From an uncultured Ruminobacter sp. (GTDB lineage: Bacteria > Pseudomonadota > Gammaproteobacteria > Enterobacterales > Succinivibrionaceae), in the NCBI GenBank assembly GCA_902764345.1, contig CACWVT010000002.1, positions 1 through 64,000 of the forward strand: 64,000 nt of DNA. Direction: 5' to 3'. Positions 27,829-37,610 of this stretch are shown here, piece by piece (within the stretch, counting starts at the first letter, position 1; each line of letters opens with the position of its first letter). The notes under the pieces were generated by a model. That model was not told the DNA's origin and ran no database searches. It saw only the letters and a program-made list of their open reading frames with translations. Position numbers and translations under genes: made by a program.

Positions 27829-29490
27829 TTACTGCTTAGCATTCTTGAATGCTTCAGCCATAGCGCTGCTTCCCTTTTCAACTTCGCTGTTAGACTTCTT
27901 GATAGCTTCGATTGCAGCTCTGTCTTCAGCTTCATCCTTAGCGCGGATAGATAAAGAGATAACGCCGTTCTTACGGTCAATACCTACTCTCTTTGCTTCA
28001 ACGGTATCACCAACCTTGAAGGCTGCTGATAAATCGTCGATACGATCTGATGAAGCGTCAGAAGCACGGATAACACCCTTGATGCCGTCGCCGAGGTCTA
28101 CAACAAGCTTGTTGTTTTCGATTTCAACGATGGTACCTGAAAGGATGCTTTCCTTGTGAGCATCGAGGAACTTAGAGATAGAGTCTTCTTCAAGCTGCTT
28201 AACGCCTAAAGAGATACGTTCTCTTTCTGGATCAACGTTAAGAACAACAGCAGTAACTTCTTCACCGCGGGTGTACTTGTGAGCAGCATCGCTGCCAGCG
28301 TCGTGGCTTAAGTCGGTGGTGTGAACGAGACCGTCGATACCGCCTTCAAGACCGATGAAGATACCGAAATCGGTGATGCTCTTAACCTTACCTACAACCT
28401 TGTCACCCTTAGCGTGGTTTTCGCTGAAGAGCTGCCATGGGTTAGGCTTGCACTGCTTGAGGCCTAAAGAAATACGACGACCTGATTCGCTGATTTCGAG
28501 AACCTTAACCTTAACCTTTTCACCAATGTTTACAACTGATGAAGGCTGTACGTTCTTGTTGGTCCAATCCATTTCAGATACGTGTACGAGACCTTCAACG
28601 CCTGGTTCGAGTTCAACGAAGCAGCCGTAGTCAGCGATGTTGGTAACAACGCCTGGGAATTCTTCTCCCTTAGGGAAACGCTTATCAACGTCAGTCCATG
28701 GATCAGCAGTTAACTGCTTGAGACCTAAAGATACGCGTGAACGTTCCTTTTCGTACTTGAGAACCTTAACTTCGATTTCGTCACCAACGGTAACAACTTC
28801 ACCAGGGTTCTTAACACGCTTCCAAGCCATATCGGTGATGTGGAGGAGACCGTCAACGCCGGCGCCGAGGTCAACGAATGCACCGTAATCGGTGAGGTTC
28901 TTAACCTTACCCTTAACTACCTTGCCTTCTTCGAGGCTTGCGAGTACGGTTTCACGATCAGCTGAATCATCTTCTTCAGATACTGCGCGACGTGAAACAA
29001 CAACATTATTGCGAACCTGATCGAGCTTGATAACTCTGAATTCAAGTTCCTTGCCTTCGAGCTGTTCGTTCTGTAAACGTGCGTCTACGAGAGAACCAGG
29101 AAGGAATGCACGGATATTTTCGATAGCAACGGTGAAGCCGCCCTTAACCTTGCCGTCAACGATACCCTTAACGATTTCTTTTTCTTCGTAAGCCTTTTCA
29201 AGCTTAGTCCATGATTCAAGACGCTTAGCCTTTTCACGTGAAAGGATGGTCTTACCGTCGCCGTCTTCAATGCTTTCAAGAACAACGTCAACCTGATCGC
29301 CAACCTTAACGTCTAATTCATTGTTGGCATTCTTGAATTCAGAAACAGGAATCTGACCTTCTGACTTGAAACCAGCGTCAACCCATACAAAATCGCTTTC
29401 GATTCTTACTACGATACCGTGGATTAACTGACCTAAAACACTCTTCTTAGGAGAGGTGTTTGCGCCTTCGAATAAATCTGCAAAACTCAT
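27829..29490 (-). CDS. rpsA: 30S ribosomal protein S1
   Basis: A 553-residue protein with six S1 RNA-binding domains, close to E. coli S1 in length. Domains 3-6 are easiest to see through repeated phrases such as [34 protein letters not shown] and [17 protein letters not shown], and the recurring SLGLKQ ends. S1 recruits structured mRNAs to the 30S subunit. There is no Shine-Dalgarno before the ATG: the upstream 30 bases are AT-rich, as in E. coli, where rpsA initiation is SD-poor and autogenously controlled. Codon use is strongly biased, as expected for high expression. Confidence 0.98.
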   Translation of the reverse strand: MSFADLFEGANTSPKKSVLGQLIHGIVVRIESDFVWVDAGFKSEGQIPVSEFKNANNELDVKVGDQVDVVLESIEDGDGKTILSREKAKRLESWTKLEKAYEEKEIVKGIVDGKVKGGFTVAIENIRAFLPGSLVDARLQNEQLEGKELEFRVIKLDQVRNNVVVSRRAVSEEDDSADRETVLASLEEGKVVKGKVKNLTDYGAFVDLGAGVDGLLHITDMAWKRVKNPGEVVTVGDEIEVKVLKYEKERSRVSLGLKQLTADPWTDVDKRFPKGEEFPGVVTNIADYGCFVELEPGVEGLVHVSEMDWTNKNVQPSSVVNIGEKVKVKVLEISESGRRISLGLKQCKPNPWQLFSENHAKGDKVVGKVKSITDFGIFIGLEGGIDGLVHTTDLSHDAGSDAAHKYTRGEEVTAVVLNVDPERERISLGVKQLEEDSISKFLDAHKESILSGTIVEIENNKLVVDLGDGIKGVIRASDASSDRIDDLSAAFKVGDTVEAKRVGIDRKNGVISLSIRAKDEAEDRAAIEAIKKSNSEVEKGSSAMAEAFKNAKQ

Positions 29491-29763
29491 ATTATATAAA
29501 CTGTATATTAATTAAAAAAAACGTCCTAACATCCTGTAGAGACGGTCTACAACATATCCTGTCCTTCCGTGGACCGGATTCCTAACCTGACCGACAGCCT
29601 GACGTTTACTGTATCTGAGGACGAATCCCCCGTATCTGTCGCATCAGTTGCGGATTATAACCAATACTGAACAAATTTGATACTGTTTTTTTGATTTTCA
29701 GCCTCAAAAGACATAAATAACCGGAATACAGTATTATTCCGACTTTGCCCTGAGGCTTCAGAA
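29491..29763 (-). promoter_or_regulatory. rpsA promoter and leader
   Basis: On the minus strand a consensus TATAAT lies at 29659-29654, about 165 bp before the rpsA start; no strong -35 was found. The leader contains a TGTAGA/TCTACA hairpin (about 29535-29551) and an AT-rich stretch in place of a Shine-Dalgarno. This is compatible with autogenous control by S1. Confidence 0.5.
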
Positions 29764-32700
29764 TCATTTACGGTACAGATTTCTGAGCCTGTCAATTTCC
29801 ACGTTGAGACGCTTGTCGGAAACAGGGAACAGGGTTCTTATGCTCTGGGCAAAATATGAAACCCTAAGCTCCTCAAGCATGTACCTGACCCTATGCACGT
29901 CAGCAGGAACAATTCTGCCGGCAAAAAGGCCCATAAGGGAGTTGTAATTATCTTCCACGGACTTGAATTTATTCAGCATGACCGCATCGCGGTTCGGATC
30001 AATGCCGACCTTCTCCATTCTCTTCAGCATGGCGTCAAGATAGACCTCAAGTCTCGGGAAGAATTCCATGGTTGCCTCCGTGGCAAATCCCTTGCGGATA
30101 AGTGCGGAAAGCTGTCCACCCATGTCGCTGTACGCATACGCAGTTCTGAAATCCATCTTTCCCTTGAGTTTCTTGCGCACGTCATTGGCCTTTACCAGAA
30201 TCTTCTCGCAGATGAGTGACAGTCTGTGCACTGTTTCGTGAATCTCCTCCCTTGCGGTATTCACAAGCTTTTCAAAATCCGCCGAGGTCGATGCCACGCC
30301 TCCGGCTCTAGTCAGAATATCATCCAGTGCCAGTGATTCAAGATCGTCAATGAGGATTCTGACGTTACCCACCATATTAAAGTACATGGCAAGCTTCGCC
30401 TTGTTTGGCAGCGACTTCTCCAGATAGCTTATCGGATCCGGAATGGTCAGCATGATGAGACGCTTCTGTCCCTGCCACATCTGTCGTTCGGCCTCCTCCG
30501 CAGTTTCAAAGAGTTCAAGACTTACACTGTCCTTGCAGTCTCTCAGTGCCGGATAAGCCACGATTTCCATGCCGCCGACCATACGGCTCTGGGTCTTGGG
30601 GATGGAATCAAAGTTCCAGGTCTTAATCCCTTCCTGCTTCGGCATTTCCTTGACAACCTCTGCAAGGGAAGCCTTCACCTCATCCCTCAGGGTGTGCCTT
30701 ATATGCTCAAGATCCCTGCTTTCCATAAGCACCTTTCTTTTGATGTCCGTAACCCTGAAATTGAAGGTAAGGTGCTTCGGCAGCTGGCTTATGTCAAAGT
30801 CATCCCATGTAACCTGCTGACCGCTGAGGGATGTCATCTTACGGCAGAGAGCCTCCTTAAAACTACCCATGGACGGATCCAGGGACTCAAACAGGATGTT
30901 GCCGTAATCAGGTGCGGGAACGAAGCATTTTCTGAGAGCCTTCGGCAGAATTCTTATCATCGTGGTAAAGAGTTCCAGACGGAGCCCCGGAATCAGCCAT
31001 TCAAAGACGTCTGACGGAACCTGATTCAGAATGCTTACAGGAATAATGGCGGTAACACCGTCATTCTCCGCAGTAGGATCAAAATTGTACTCAAGATTAA
31101 GTCTGTACTTGCCGACAGTCAGATGATCCGGATACTTGTCCTCAGACACCATTGACGTATCCTGACGTTTGAGCATGTCGAGACTGAAGCTCAGAAAATC
31201 CGGATTTTCCCTCTTTTTTCCCTTCCACCAGTGACAGAATGTTCTCACGTCACCGATATCCTCTGGTATTCTTTCGTCATAGAAGGCAAAAAGTGTATCG
31301 TCATTAACCAAAAGGTCACGGCGACGGGACTTTTCTTCAAGCTCAACCACCTCGCTGATAAGCTTTCTGTTTTTGTCGAAGAAGCCTTCGTCAAGGACAA
31401 TCTCTCCGTTTACAAGGCCTTCCCTTATAAAAAGCTCGTGACAGAGAGGAGGATTTATACGGGTATAGTTGACCCTGCGTCCGTTAATCACGGCAAGTCC
31501 GTACAGCACGCCCTTCTGTGATGCCTGAACAGCCCCCATCTTCTTGCTCCAGTGTTCGTCACTGTACGAATAGCGGATAAGATCTCCTGCGTAATCCTCA
31601 ACCCACAGAGGGTCAATTTCCGCCACCATTCTTGCATAGAGTCTGGTTGTTTCCGTTAGTTCGGCCGCCATAACCCATCTTACGTTTCTGCGTGCCAGCC
31701 CCGATCCCGGAAAAATCATGAATCTGTTGGATCTGGTACCGATGTATTCGTTGCTTTCCAGACTGCGCATACCAATCATACTGAGAAGCCCGCTGAGCAG
31801 AGACTTGTGAATCTCCTCATAGGTGGCAGGTGCCTCATTAAGCTTAAAACCGAGCTCCTTTACGGCATCCTTAAGCTGTGCATGGATGTCCAGCCATTCC
31901 CTCATTCTCATGTAGGACAGGAATTCCCTGCGCATCTTCTTGCGAAGAGCACTCCCGCTAAGCTCGGAAGACTGTTCTTTCAGATAGTTGTAAAGATTAA
32001 TGATACCGATAAAGTCTGAGCGTTCATCATCAAAGCGTTTGTGACATTCCTGACTTGCATTTCTTGCAGTAAGAGGTCTTTCCCTTACCTCCTGACTGCT
32101 GAGATTGGAGGTAATAATGAGAACTTCCGAAAGAGCTCCCAGCTTGCCGGCCTCAACCAGCATTCTGGCAAGTCGCGGGTCGCACGGCAGTGCGGCCATC
32201 TTCCTGCCCGTATCGGTCAGTCTGAGCTCACCGGCAGGATTTCTGAATACTGCTCCAAGTTCCTCCAGAAGCTTTATGCCGTCATTTATCTGACGCTGTT
32301 CAGGCCTGTCCAGCAGCGGGAAGGTTTCAATGCTGCCGAGACGTAAACTGATCATGCGCAGGATTACGGCTGCCAGATTAGTGCGGAGTATTTCCGGATC
32401 GGTAAATTCCGGTCTTGCCAGAAAATCGTTCTCGCTGTAAAGACGGACACAGACGCCCTCCGACACACGACCGCAGCGCCCCTTACGCTGATCGGCACTG
32501 GCTCGTGACACCGGCTCTATCGGCAGTCTCTGCACCTTATTCCGGTAGCTGTATCTGCTGATTCTGGCCGTACCGGGATCAATCACATACTTTATGCCCG
32601 GAACGGTTACGGAGGTTTCCGCAACATTGGTGGCAAGAACTATGCGTCTCAGACCATGAGGTGCGAAAATCTTATTCTGATCCGCCACACCAAGTCTTGA

Positions 32701-33699
32701 GTAGAGAGGAAGAATCTCGGTTGCGGGAAGATTGGCCCGTCGCAGGTATTCGGCGGTTTCGGCAATGTCCCTCTCACCGTTCAGGAACACCAGAATATCC
32801 CCCGACATCTCCTCGTCAAGAGATTTGACAGCCCTGAGAATGCCTGCCTGCAGAATATCCTCGTCTATTTCCTCATTGTCATCGTCAAGAAGGTCATCAA
32901 GCGGCTGATATCTCACCTCCACAGGATAGGTCCGTCCCTCAACAAGCTTTACCGGAGCATTGTCGAAATGACGGCTGAAGCTTTCCGGATCAATGGTGGC
33001 TGAGGTGATTATGACCTTGAGATCAGGACGTTTTTTAAGAAGATTCTTCAGAAAACCGAGAATAAAGTCGATATTAAGACTGCGTTCATGGGCTTCATCA
33101 ATGATGATTACCTCATATTCGCTGAGATATCTGTCCTGCTCCAGTTCAGTAAGCAGAATACCGTCAGTCATCAGCTTGATTATGGTATCGTCTGAGGTTT
33201 TGTCTCCAAAACGCACCTTGTAGCCGACCACAGTGCCAAGCTCGCACCCAAGTTCCTGACTGATACGATCCGCAACCGTACGTGCCGCCAGTCGTCGAGG
33301 CTGCGTATGTCCTATTTTTCCCCTGCGTCCGAGTCCGGCCTCAAGACAGATTTTCGGAAGCTGGGTGGTTTTACCCGAACCGGTGTAACCGGCCACGATG
33401 ACCACCTGATTTTCCTTTATCAGTCTGATGATGTCATCCTTCTCACGACTTACGGGCAACTGCTCCGGATACGTGATTTCTGGAATTTTTCCGGCCCTGG
33501 TTCTGGCATATTCCACTGTCGCGGAAGCTTCAAGAGCAAGTTCCGTCACCGCCTCCTCGTCAGGTTCGGTTACGGGATTTCTTCTGTCCCCGAAAACCCT
33601 GCGTGCCTTGGCAAGGATTCTGTTACGGTCACGAAAAAGAGCTTCCTCCAGCACTTTTGATATTCTGCCGTAGGTTATTTTGGTTGGAACTGTTTTCAT
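29764..33699 (-). CDS. hrpA: ATP-dependent RNA helicase HrpA
   Basis: A 1311-residue DEAH-box helicase of typical HrpA length. Motif I is GYTGSGKTTQLPK, motif II DEAHERS, motif III SATI and motif VI QRKGRCGRVSEG. These are followed by the HA2 and OB-fold regions and the large C-terminal DUF3418 domain characteristic of HrpA. Cytoplasmic; HrpA acts in mRNA processing and in rescue of stalled or collided ribosomes in E. coli. It precedes rpsA on the same strand with a 273-bp gap. The cmk gene usually found upstream of rpsA is absent. Confidence 0.97.
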   Translation of the reverse strand: MKTVPTKITYGRISKVLEEALFRDRNRILAKARRVFGDRRNPVTEPDEEAVTELALEASATVEYARTRAGKIPEITYPEQLPVSREKDDIIRLIKENQVVIVAGYTGSGKTTQLPKICLEAGLGRRGKIGHTQPRRLAARTVADRISQELGCELGTVVGYKVRFGDKTSDDTIIKLMTDGILLTELEQDRYLSEYEVIIIDEAHERSLNIDFILGFLKNLLKKRPDLKVIITSATIDPESFSRHFDNAPVKLVEGRTYPVEVRYQPLDDLLDDDNEEIDEDILQAGILRAVKSLDEEMSGDILVFLNGERDIAETAEYLRRANLPATEILPLYSRLGVADQNKIFAPHGLRRIVLATNVAETSVTVPGIKYVIDPGTARISRYSYRNKVQRLPIEPVSRASADQRKGRCGRVSEGVCVRLYSENDFLARPEFTDPEILRTNLAAVILRMISLRLGSIETFPLLDRPEQRQINDGIKLLEELGAVFRNPAGELRLTDTGRKMAALPCDPRLARMLVEAGKLGALSEVLIITSNLSSQEVRERPLTARNASQECHKRFDDERSDFIGIINLYNYLKEQSSELSGSALRKKMRREFLSYMRMREWLDIHAQLKDAVKELGFKLNEAPATYEEIHKSLLSGLLSMIGMRSLESNEYIGTRSNRFMIFPGSGLARRNVRWVMAAELTETTRLYARMVAEIDPLWVEDYAGDLIRYSYSDEHWSKKMGAVQASQKGVLYGLAVINGRRVNYTRINPPLCHELFIREGLVNGEIVLDEGFFDKNRKLISEVVELEEKSRRRDLLVNDDTLFAFYDERIPEDIGDVRTFCHWWKGKKRENPDFLSFSLDMLKRQDTSMVSEDKYPDHLTVGKYRLNLEYNFDPTAENDGVTAIIPVSILNQVPSDVFEWLIPGLRLELFTTMIRILPKALRKCFVPAPDYGNILFESLDPSMGSFKEALCRKMTSLSGQQVTWDDFDISQLPKHLTFNFRVTDIKRKVLMESRDLEHIRHTLRDEVKASLAEVVKEMPKQEGIKTWNFDSIPKTQSRMVGGMEIVAYPALRDCKDSVSLELFETAEEAERQMWQGQKRLIMLTIPDPISYLEKSLPNKAKLAMYFNMVGNVRILIDDLESLALDDILTRAGGVASTSADFEKLVNTAREEIHETVHRLSLICEKILVKANDVRKKLKGKMDFRTAYAYSDMGGQLSALIRKGFATEATMEFFPRLEVYLDAMLKRMEKVGIDPNRDAVMLNKFKSVEDNYNSLMGLFAGRIVPADVHRVRYMLEELRVSYFAQSIRTLFPVSDKRLNVEIDRLRNLYRK

Positions 33700-33945
33700 A
33701 TCTAGTTTCGGTTCTGACTGACAAATTGATTTTTAAACAAATGTTCCCTGCGCCGGAGGCGGGAACAGCATATTAAGAGCTGATCTGAGAAGAATCCGCA
33801 TCCGCAGGACATGATTTTCCGGCAGACTCCTTCAATCCGGTGACGATTATACGGATATTGTGCCTTTTATTCAACGGCGCAATGCCGTACGGTAAATGAC
33901 CGACACCGACGGCCTTCCGCGGAGACGTAAGATGAAAAAAGAAAA

Positions 33946-33972
33946 CCGGACACTTGCACACGCAAGGTCCGG
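33946..33972 (-). terminator. Terminator downstream of the flavodoxin-like gene
   Basis: A CCGGAC/GTCCGG outer stem and CTTGC/GCAAG inner stem with a 4-nt loop and a small internal bulge, followed on the minus strand by TTTTCTTTTTTC. Confidence 0.75.
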
Positions 33973-33989
33973 CCGGAAAATATCAGATC

Positions 33990-34778
33990 TCAGTTGAGGC
34001 TGTCGATTATTTCCTGAGAACGTTTTATGGCCTCCTTTGTCCTCCACGTCTTGATGGCGGAAGGAAGCTTTACCGACTCATACTGGGTTATGGCACCTCT
34101 TACCGAGAGCATCGGTTTTACCTCAGCGTTTTTGGCAGCCGCAGCTATCTTATCCTCAAACATTGCCTCTCCGCTGCCCTCATGCGTATTGAACGGTCTT
34201 ATAACCTTTCCGCTGAAATCCATGCTTTCGAGGAACGTGTATACGGGCATCGGCATGTCTTCAAGCCAGACGGGAGAGCCTATGTATATTTCATCATAAG
34301 GAGTAATGTCGACGGTTTCGGCAAGCTTTGGTCTGGCCTTGGCAGCCTTCTCCTTTTCAGCAACCTTAAGACACTGTTTATAGTCTGCGGGATATTCATA
34401 CTCAGCCCTGATTTCAAAGAGTGTTCCCCTGGTCTGACGGGCGATCTCCTTTGCCACGATGAACGTATTGCCGACGGAAATGGTTCCCACGCCGGGATTT
34501 TCACCGGTTCTTGAGAAATAGGCCACAAGAACCTTTTTTCTCTCAGTCCCGTGCAGGGATTTACGAATGGCCTGAATTTCCCGTTTAAGCTCGTCATCGA
34601 CGGGCTCTTCTTTATTATCTGATGCAGTTTTATCAGAGGAAACTGAAGACACCTCTTCAGAAGAAACATTAACGGCAGGTGCGGAACCAGCGGCAGACAG
34701 AGAATCCTCAGCCGTAGCGGAACAGTAAAAACAGAAAAAAGACAGAATCAGCACTATTCGCAGTATCAAGGATCTCAT
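33990..34778 (-). CDS. Exported flavodoxin-like protein
   Basis: A 262-residue protein with a signal peptide (residues 1-26, ending YCSATAED), then about 75 low-complexity Ser/Glu/Lys-rich residues, then a flavodoxin fold. The FMN phosphate loop is YFSRTGENPGVG near residue 87, and later YIGSPVWLEDMPMP and FNTHEGSGEAMFE match flavodoxin_4-type proteins. The start at 34778 has a GGGGGAA site; the frame continues to 34940 without support. Export of a flavodoxin is unusual. It could be a periplasmic electron carrier, possibly lipid-anchored through the Cys in FFCFYCSA; this is inference. Confidence 0.8.
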   Translation of the reverse strand: MRSLILRIVLILSFFCFYCSATAEDSLSAAGSAPAVNVSSEEVSSVSSDKTASDNKEEPVDDELKREIQAIRKSLHGTERKKVLVAYFSRTGENPGVGTISVGNTFIVAKEIARQTRGTLFEIRAEYEYPADYKQCLKVAEKEKAAKARPKLAETVDITPYDEIYIGSPVWLEDMPMPVYTFLESMDFSGKVIRPFNTHEGSGEAMFEDKIAAAAKNAEVKPMLSVRGAITQYESVKLPSAIKTWRTKEAIKRSQEIIDSLN

Positions 34779-35287
34779 ATTTCCCCCTTTAAACCCTGTC
34801 ATGACAGGTTTTTGTATGATGCGACAACGGTAATGTCTGATTTTGATTAGTATGTTTATCCACGGTCTCTTATTTTTATTTCTTTTATTTTTTATGCTCT
34901 CCTGGAAATCCATGCTTATCCGCATGCGGAGCCGGGACACCGTGATGAATCACTCCCCTAGATAAAATATATCAAACTTCTGATTAATTTTCCGAAAAGT
35001 CGCTTTTTTTTAGGACAAATAAACATTTTTACAATCAATATCTCACAAACATCTTGTTTTTATACATCGCATTAAAAAATAAAACTCTAAAAGCATACAT
35101 TGTTATCACATCTGCTTAACAAAAAACGTTTTCATTTATGAATATATAAAATTTTCGGCAGATTTTATTATAAGTACTGATATAATCCGCATACGTTGAC
35201 AGACATGGGTGTAACCGTTGTCCTGCAATGGAATGACGGCGCTTGACTGTTGACTGCTGAACATCAACAAATAACAGGAAATGGTAT
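34779..35287. promoter_or_regulatory. Divergent promoter region of the flavodoxin-like and amylase genes
   Basis: A 509-bp AT-rich region without a convincing gene. TATAAT at 35181-35186, about 100 bp before the amylase start, is a good -10 for the + strand. The -35 is not clear. The stretch 34980-35110 is particularly A/T-rich and could bind H-NS-type proteins. Confidence 0.45.
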
Positions 35288-37054
35288 ATGAAATCCACAA
35301 AGAATAAACTGTATACAGCCATTCTGGCTTCTCTTCTTGCCACCTCAGTAACCGCATGTGGCGGTAGCGGAAGCAGTGATCCTACCCCAGAGATTAAGAC
35401 TGTAACAGCCAACCTGGAAATCAACTCAAACACCTACAGAAACAACCTGTTCTGCTACAACCAGGCAACTGCCGATGAAAAAATCTGTAACATCCGTATG
35501 TTCCAGGTTATGGTTGAAGCGTTCCAGGACGGTGACGAATCAATCAACTATAACATCGGTTACGGTCCAAGCAATCACAAGGGCGACCTTCAGGGCATTA
35601 TAGACTCTCTTGGCTATATCCAGGGACTCGGCATGAACGCCATTTGGCTGACTCCTGTATTCCAGAGTACAGATCTCGCAACACCTACCAAAGAACTGGA
35701 TGCTACCGGTTATTTCGGTGAAGACTACTACAAGGTAGATCCTCATTTCGGAAATACAGATAAGCTGAAAGAACTTGTTGATGCGGCTCACGAAAGAGGC
35801 ATCTACGTATTCCTCGACGGAGTATTCGGTCATTTCAAGGGTACCATCAATACCTTATCTCCAACAAACAAGCAAATCGTCACTAGAGGTACATGTACAT
35901 ACTACAACTCTGATACGAGCAGAACATATGAAAAGGAGGTCTGTAACGAAAACGCAACTGAGTGCTCAACTAAGTGCTCAGACTTCGGAGATGACTCAAC
36001 TCTTAACTTCTACAAGGAACTGGCTGCCCACTACATTACCGAGTATAAGATTGACGGATGGAGACTTGACCAGGCTTATCAGGTTCCGGTTTCAGATTGG
36101 AAGGAAATCAGAGAAGCCGTTGAAGCAGCTGCGGCTGTCACCACCTATCAGGATCAGCATGGCGAAAGCGTACATCCTTTAGGCTATATGGTTGGCGAAG
36201 TCTGGGGCAGTGAAGACGGCATCAAGACCTACGGCTACGGCTCTGACACCACTCAGGGTCTCAAGTCAAACTTCGACTTCAATACCCGTTACGGCATTGT
36301 TCAGGCTCTGGCTGTTGAAGAATACGGTAACTACAACCATTCCGGCGTAACCATTCAGAACAAGCTTAAGGCTGCAGAAAACACTTACCCTGACTTTGCG
36401 GTTCCAAACTACTTCCTCACCAACCATGACGTGGTACGTTTCGGCGATCTGATTCAGAGAGCAAAGAAGAAGAAGGCAATCTCTTCAGAGAATTACTTCA
36501 AGCGCTATAAGGTTGCCCATGCAGCAGTAACCGCAATGAGCGGTCCGATAACCCTCTACTATGGTGATGAATGGGGTCAGGAAGTTCAGGGATTTGACGT
36601 CAAGGTTGATGATGAGAAATGTAGTCCGAAGGTGTGTGACGACCACGTTTCACGTTCAACCGGCAAGATCTCAGACTTTAACCCAGATCAGGAAAATCTG
36701 AAGAACTTTGTTACCAACATGATGAAACTCCGTGCGGAAGTTAAGGCCATTTCAATGGGTTCACTTACCGATATCGGCACCGACAAAAATCTGTTTGCAG
36801 TCAAGAAGACCTATGGTGATTCAGAAGTACTCGTAGTACTTAACGTTCAGGAAAACGTAAAGGTTGAAGCTGAATTTGACGCTTCAATATTCAACGATGC
36901 AGAAGCTCAGACCAATGTTGCAGTCTTCAGTTCCGAAGATTCCAGCGAAGATCCCATCAGAGATCCTGTGATCGTTTATCCTGAAGGAACCAGCTACAAG
37001 GTTACTCTTGAACCTCTGTCTGCCGTACTTATCTACGTTCCTCAGCAGAACTAA
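35288..37054 (+). CDS. Lipoprotein alpha-amylase (GH13)
   Basis: A 588-residue glycoside hydrolase family 13 enzyme that cuts alpha-1,4-glucans. The signal peptide ends with the lipobox VTAC, so the mature protein starts at a lipidated Cys near residue 24, followed by a GGSGSSDPTPE linker. GH13 region I is LDGVFGH (usually NH rather than GH), region II is GWRLDQAY with the nucleophile Asp, region III GEVWG with the acid/base Glu, and region IV FLTNHD. Cys-rich loops (RGTCTYY, EVCNENATECSTKC, KCSPKVC) suggest disulphides outside the cytoplasm. It is monocistronic and suggests starch or maltodextrin use. Confidence 0.93.
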   Translation: MKSTKNKLYTAILASLLATSVTACGGSGSSDPTPEIKTVTANLEINSNTYRNNLFCYNQATADEKICNIRMFQVMVEAFQDGDESINYNIGYGPSNHKGDLQGIIDSLGYIQGLGMNAIWLTPVFQSTDLATPTKELDATGYFGEDYYKVDPHFGNTDKLKELVDAAHERGIYVFLDGVFGHFKGTINTLSPTNKQIVTRGTCTYYNSDTSRTYEKEVCNENATECSTKCSDFGDDSTLNFYKELAAHYITEYKIDGWRLDQAYQVPVSDWKEIREAVEAAAAVTTYQDQHGESVHPLGYMVGEVWGSEDGIKTYGYGSDTTQGLKSNFDFNTRYGIVQALAVEEYGNYNHSGVTIQNKLKAAENTYPDFAVPNYFLTNHDVVRFGDLIQRAKKKKAISSENYFKRYKVAHAAVTAMSGPITLYYGDEWGQEVQGFDVKVDDEKCSPKVCDDHVSRSTGKISDFNPDQENLKNFVTNMMKLRAEVKAISMGSLTDIGTDKNLFAVKKTYGDSEVLVVLNVQENVKVEAEFDASIFNDAEAQTNVAVFSSEDSSEDPIRDPVIVYPEGTSYKVTLEPLSAVLIYVPQQN

Positions 37055-37610
37055 CCATACCGTGGTTCTGTGCCGACGCCACGAAAAAACAGTTCTAAGG
37101 CTGGTGTTAGCCGCTGACGTCGGAACCTGAATCTGGAGAGGTCACTGCATTTGCAGTGACCTCTCTTTTTTCATGCCCCGTAATCTTTCTCCCGCTGACG
37201 GATTATGCTCTCCGTTATTCAGGATTTTCCACCCGCCTGACATAAATACTGCAATTACATTCTCCGGCAATTCCGTCATTACCGAAAACATTCATAGCCG
37301 TCCTTTTACACAATCAGACCGATTTCTTTACACTCTGATAACCGAATCCGCCTTTATTCCGTCATCAGTTTCGACTTTTACCGATAATATAAGCTTTAAC
37401 GTTGCTTTTATAGTAATATTAACTGAGGGGGATGTTTGTTATTTAATCAAGCATCGCAAAAACCTTAAATTTTCCACTTAAGACAGCATTTAACGTTTAT
37501 AATTTCCTCCTAACATAGGTACGGCGTACTTCGCAGGCAGCGACGGACTTACGAATTACGCATTTTTCATAAACAGGCACGAAAGACAGTAACAAGGAAC
37601 CGGATTCAGG
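37055..37610. other. Amylase terminator and promoter region of the antiporter gene
   Basis: Contains the amylase terminator, then about 440 bp with only unconvincing frames. TATAAT at 37498-37503 is a possible -10 for the antiporter gene. No other feature is seen. Confidence 0.4.
37137..37170 (+). terminator. Terminator of the amylase gene
   Basis: A perfect 13-bp inverted repeat (37137-37149 with 37152-37164), followed by CTTTTTT. Confidence 0.92.

Noticed and set aside
37173..37481. 102-codon frame after the amylase terminator
   Set aside because: Lacks a ribosome-binding site and resembles translated intergenic sequence.
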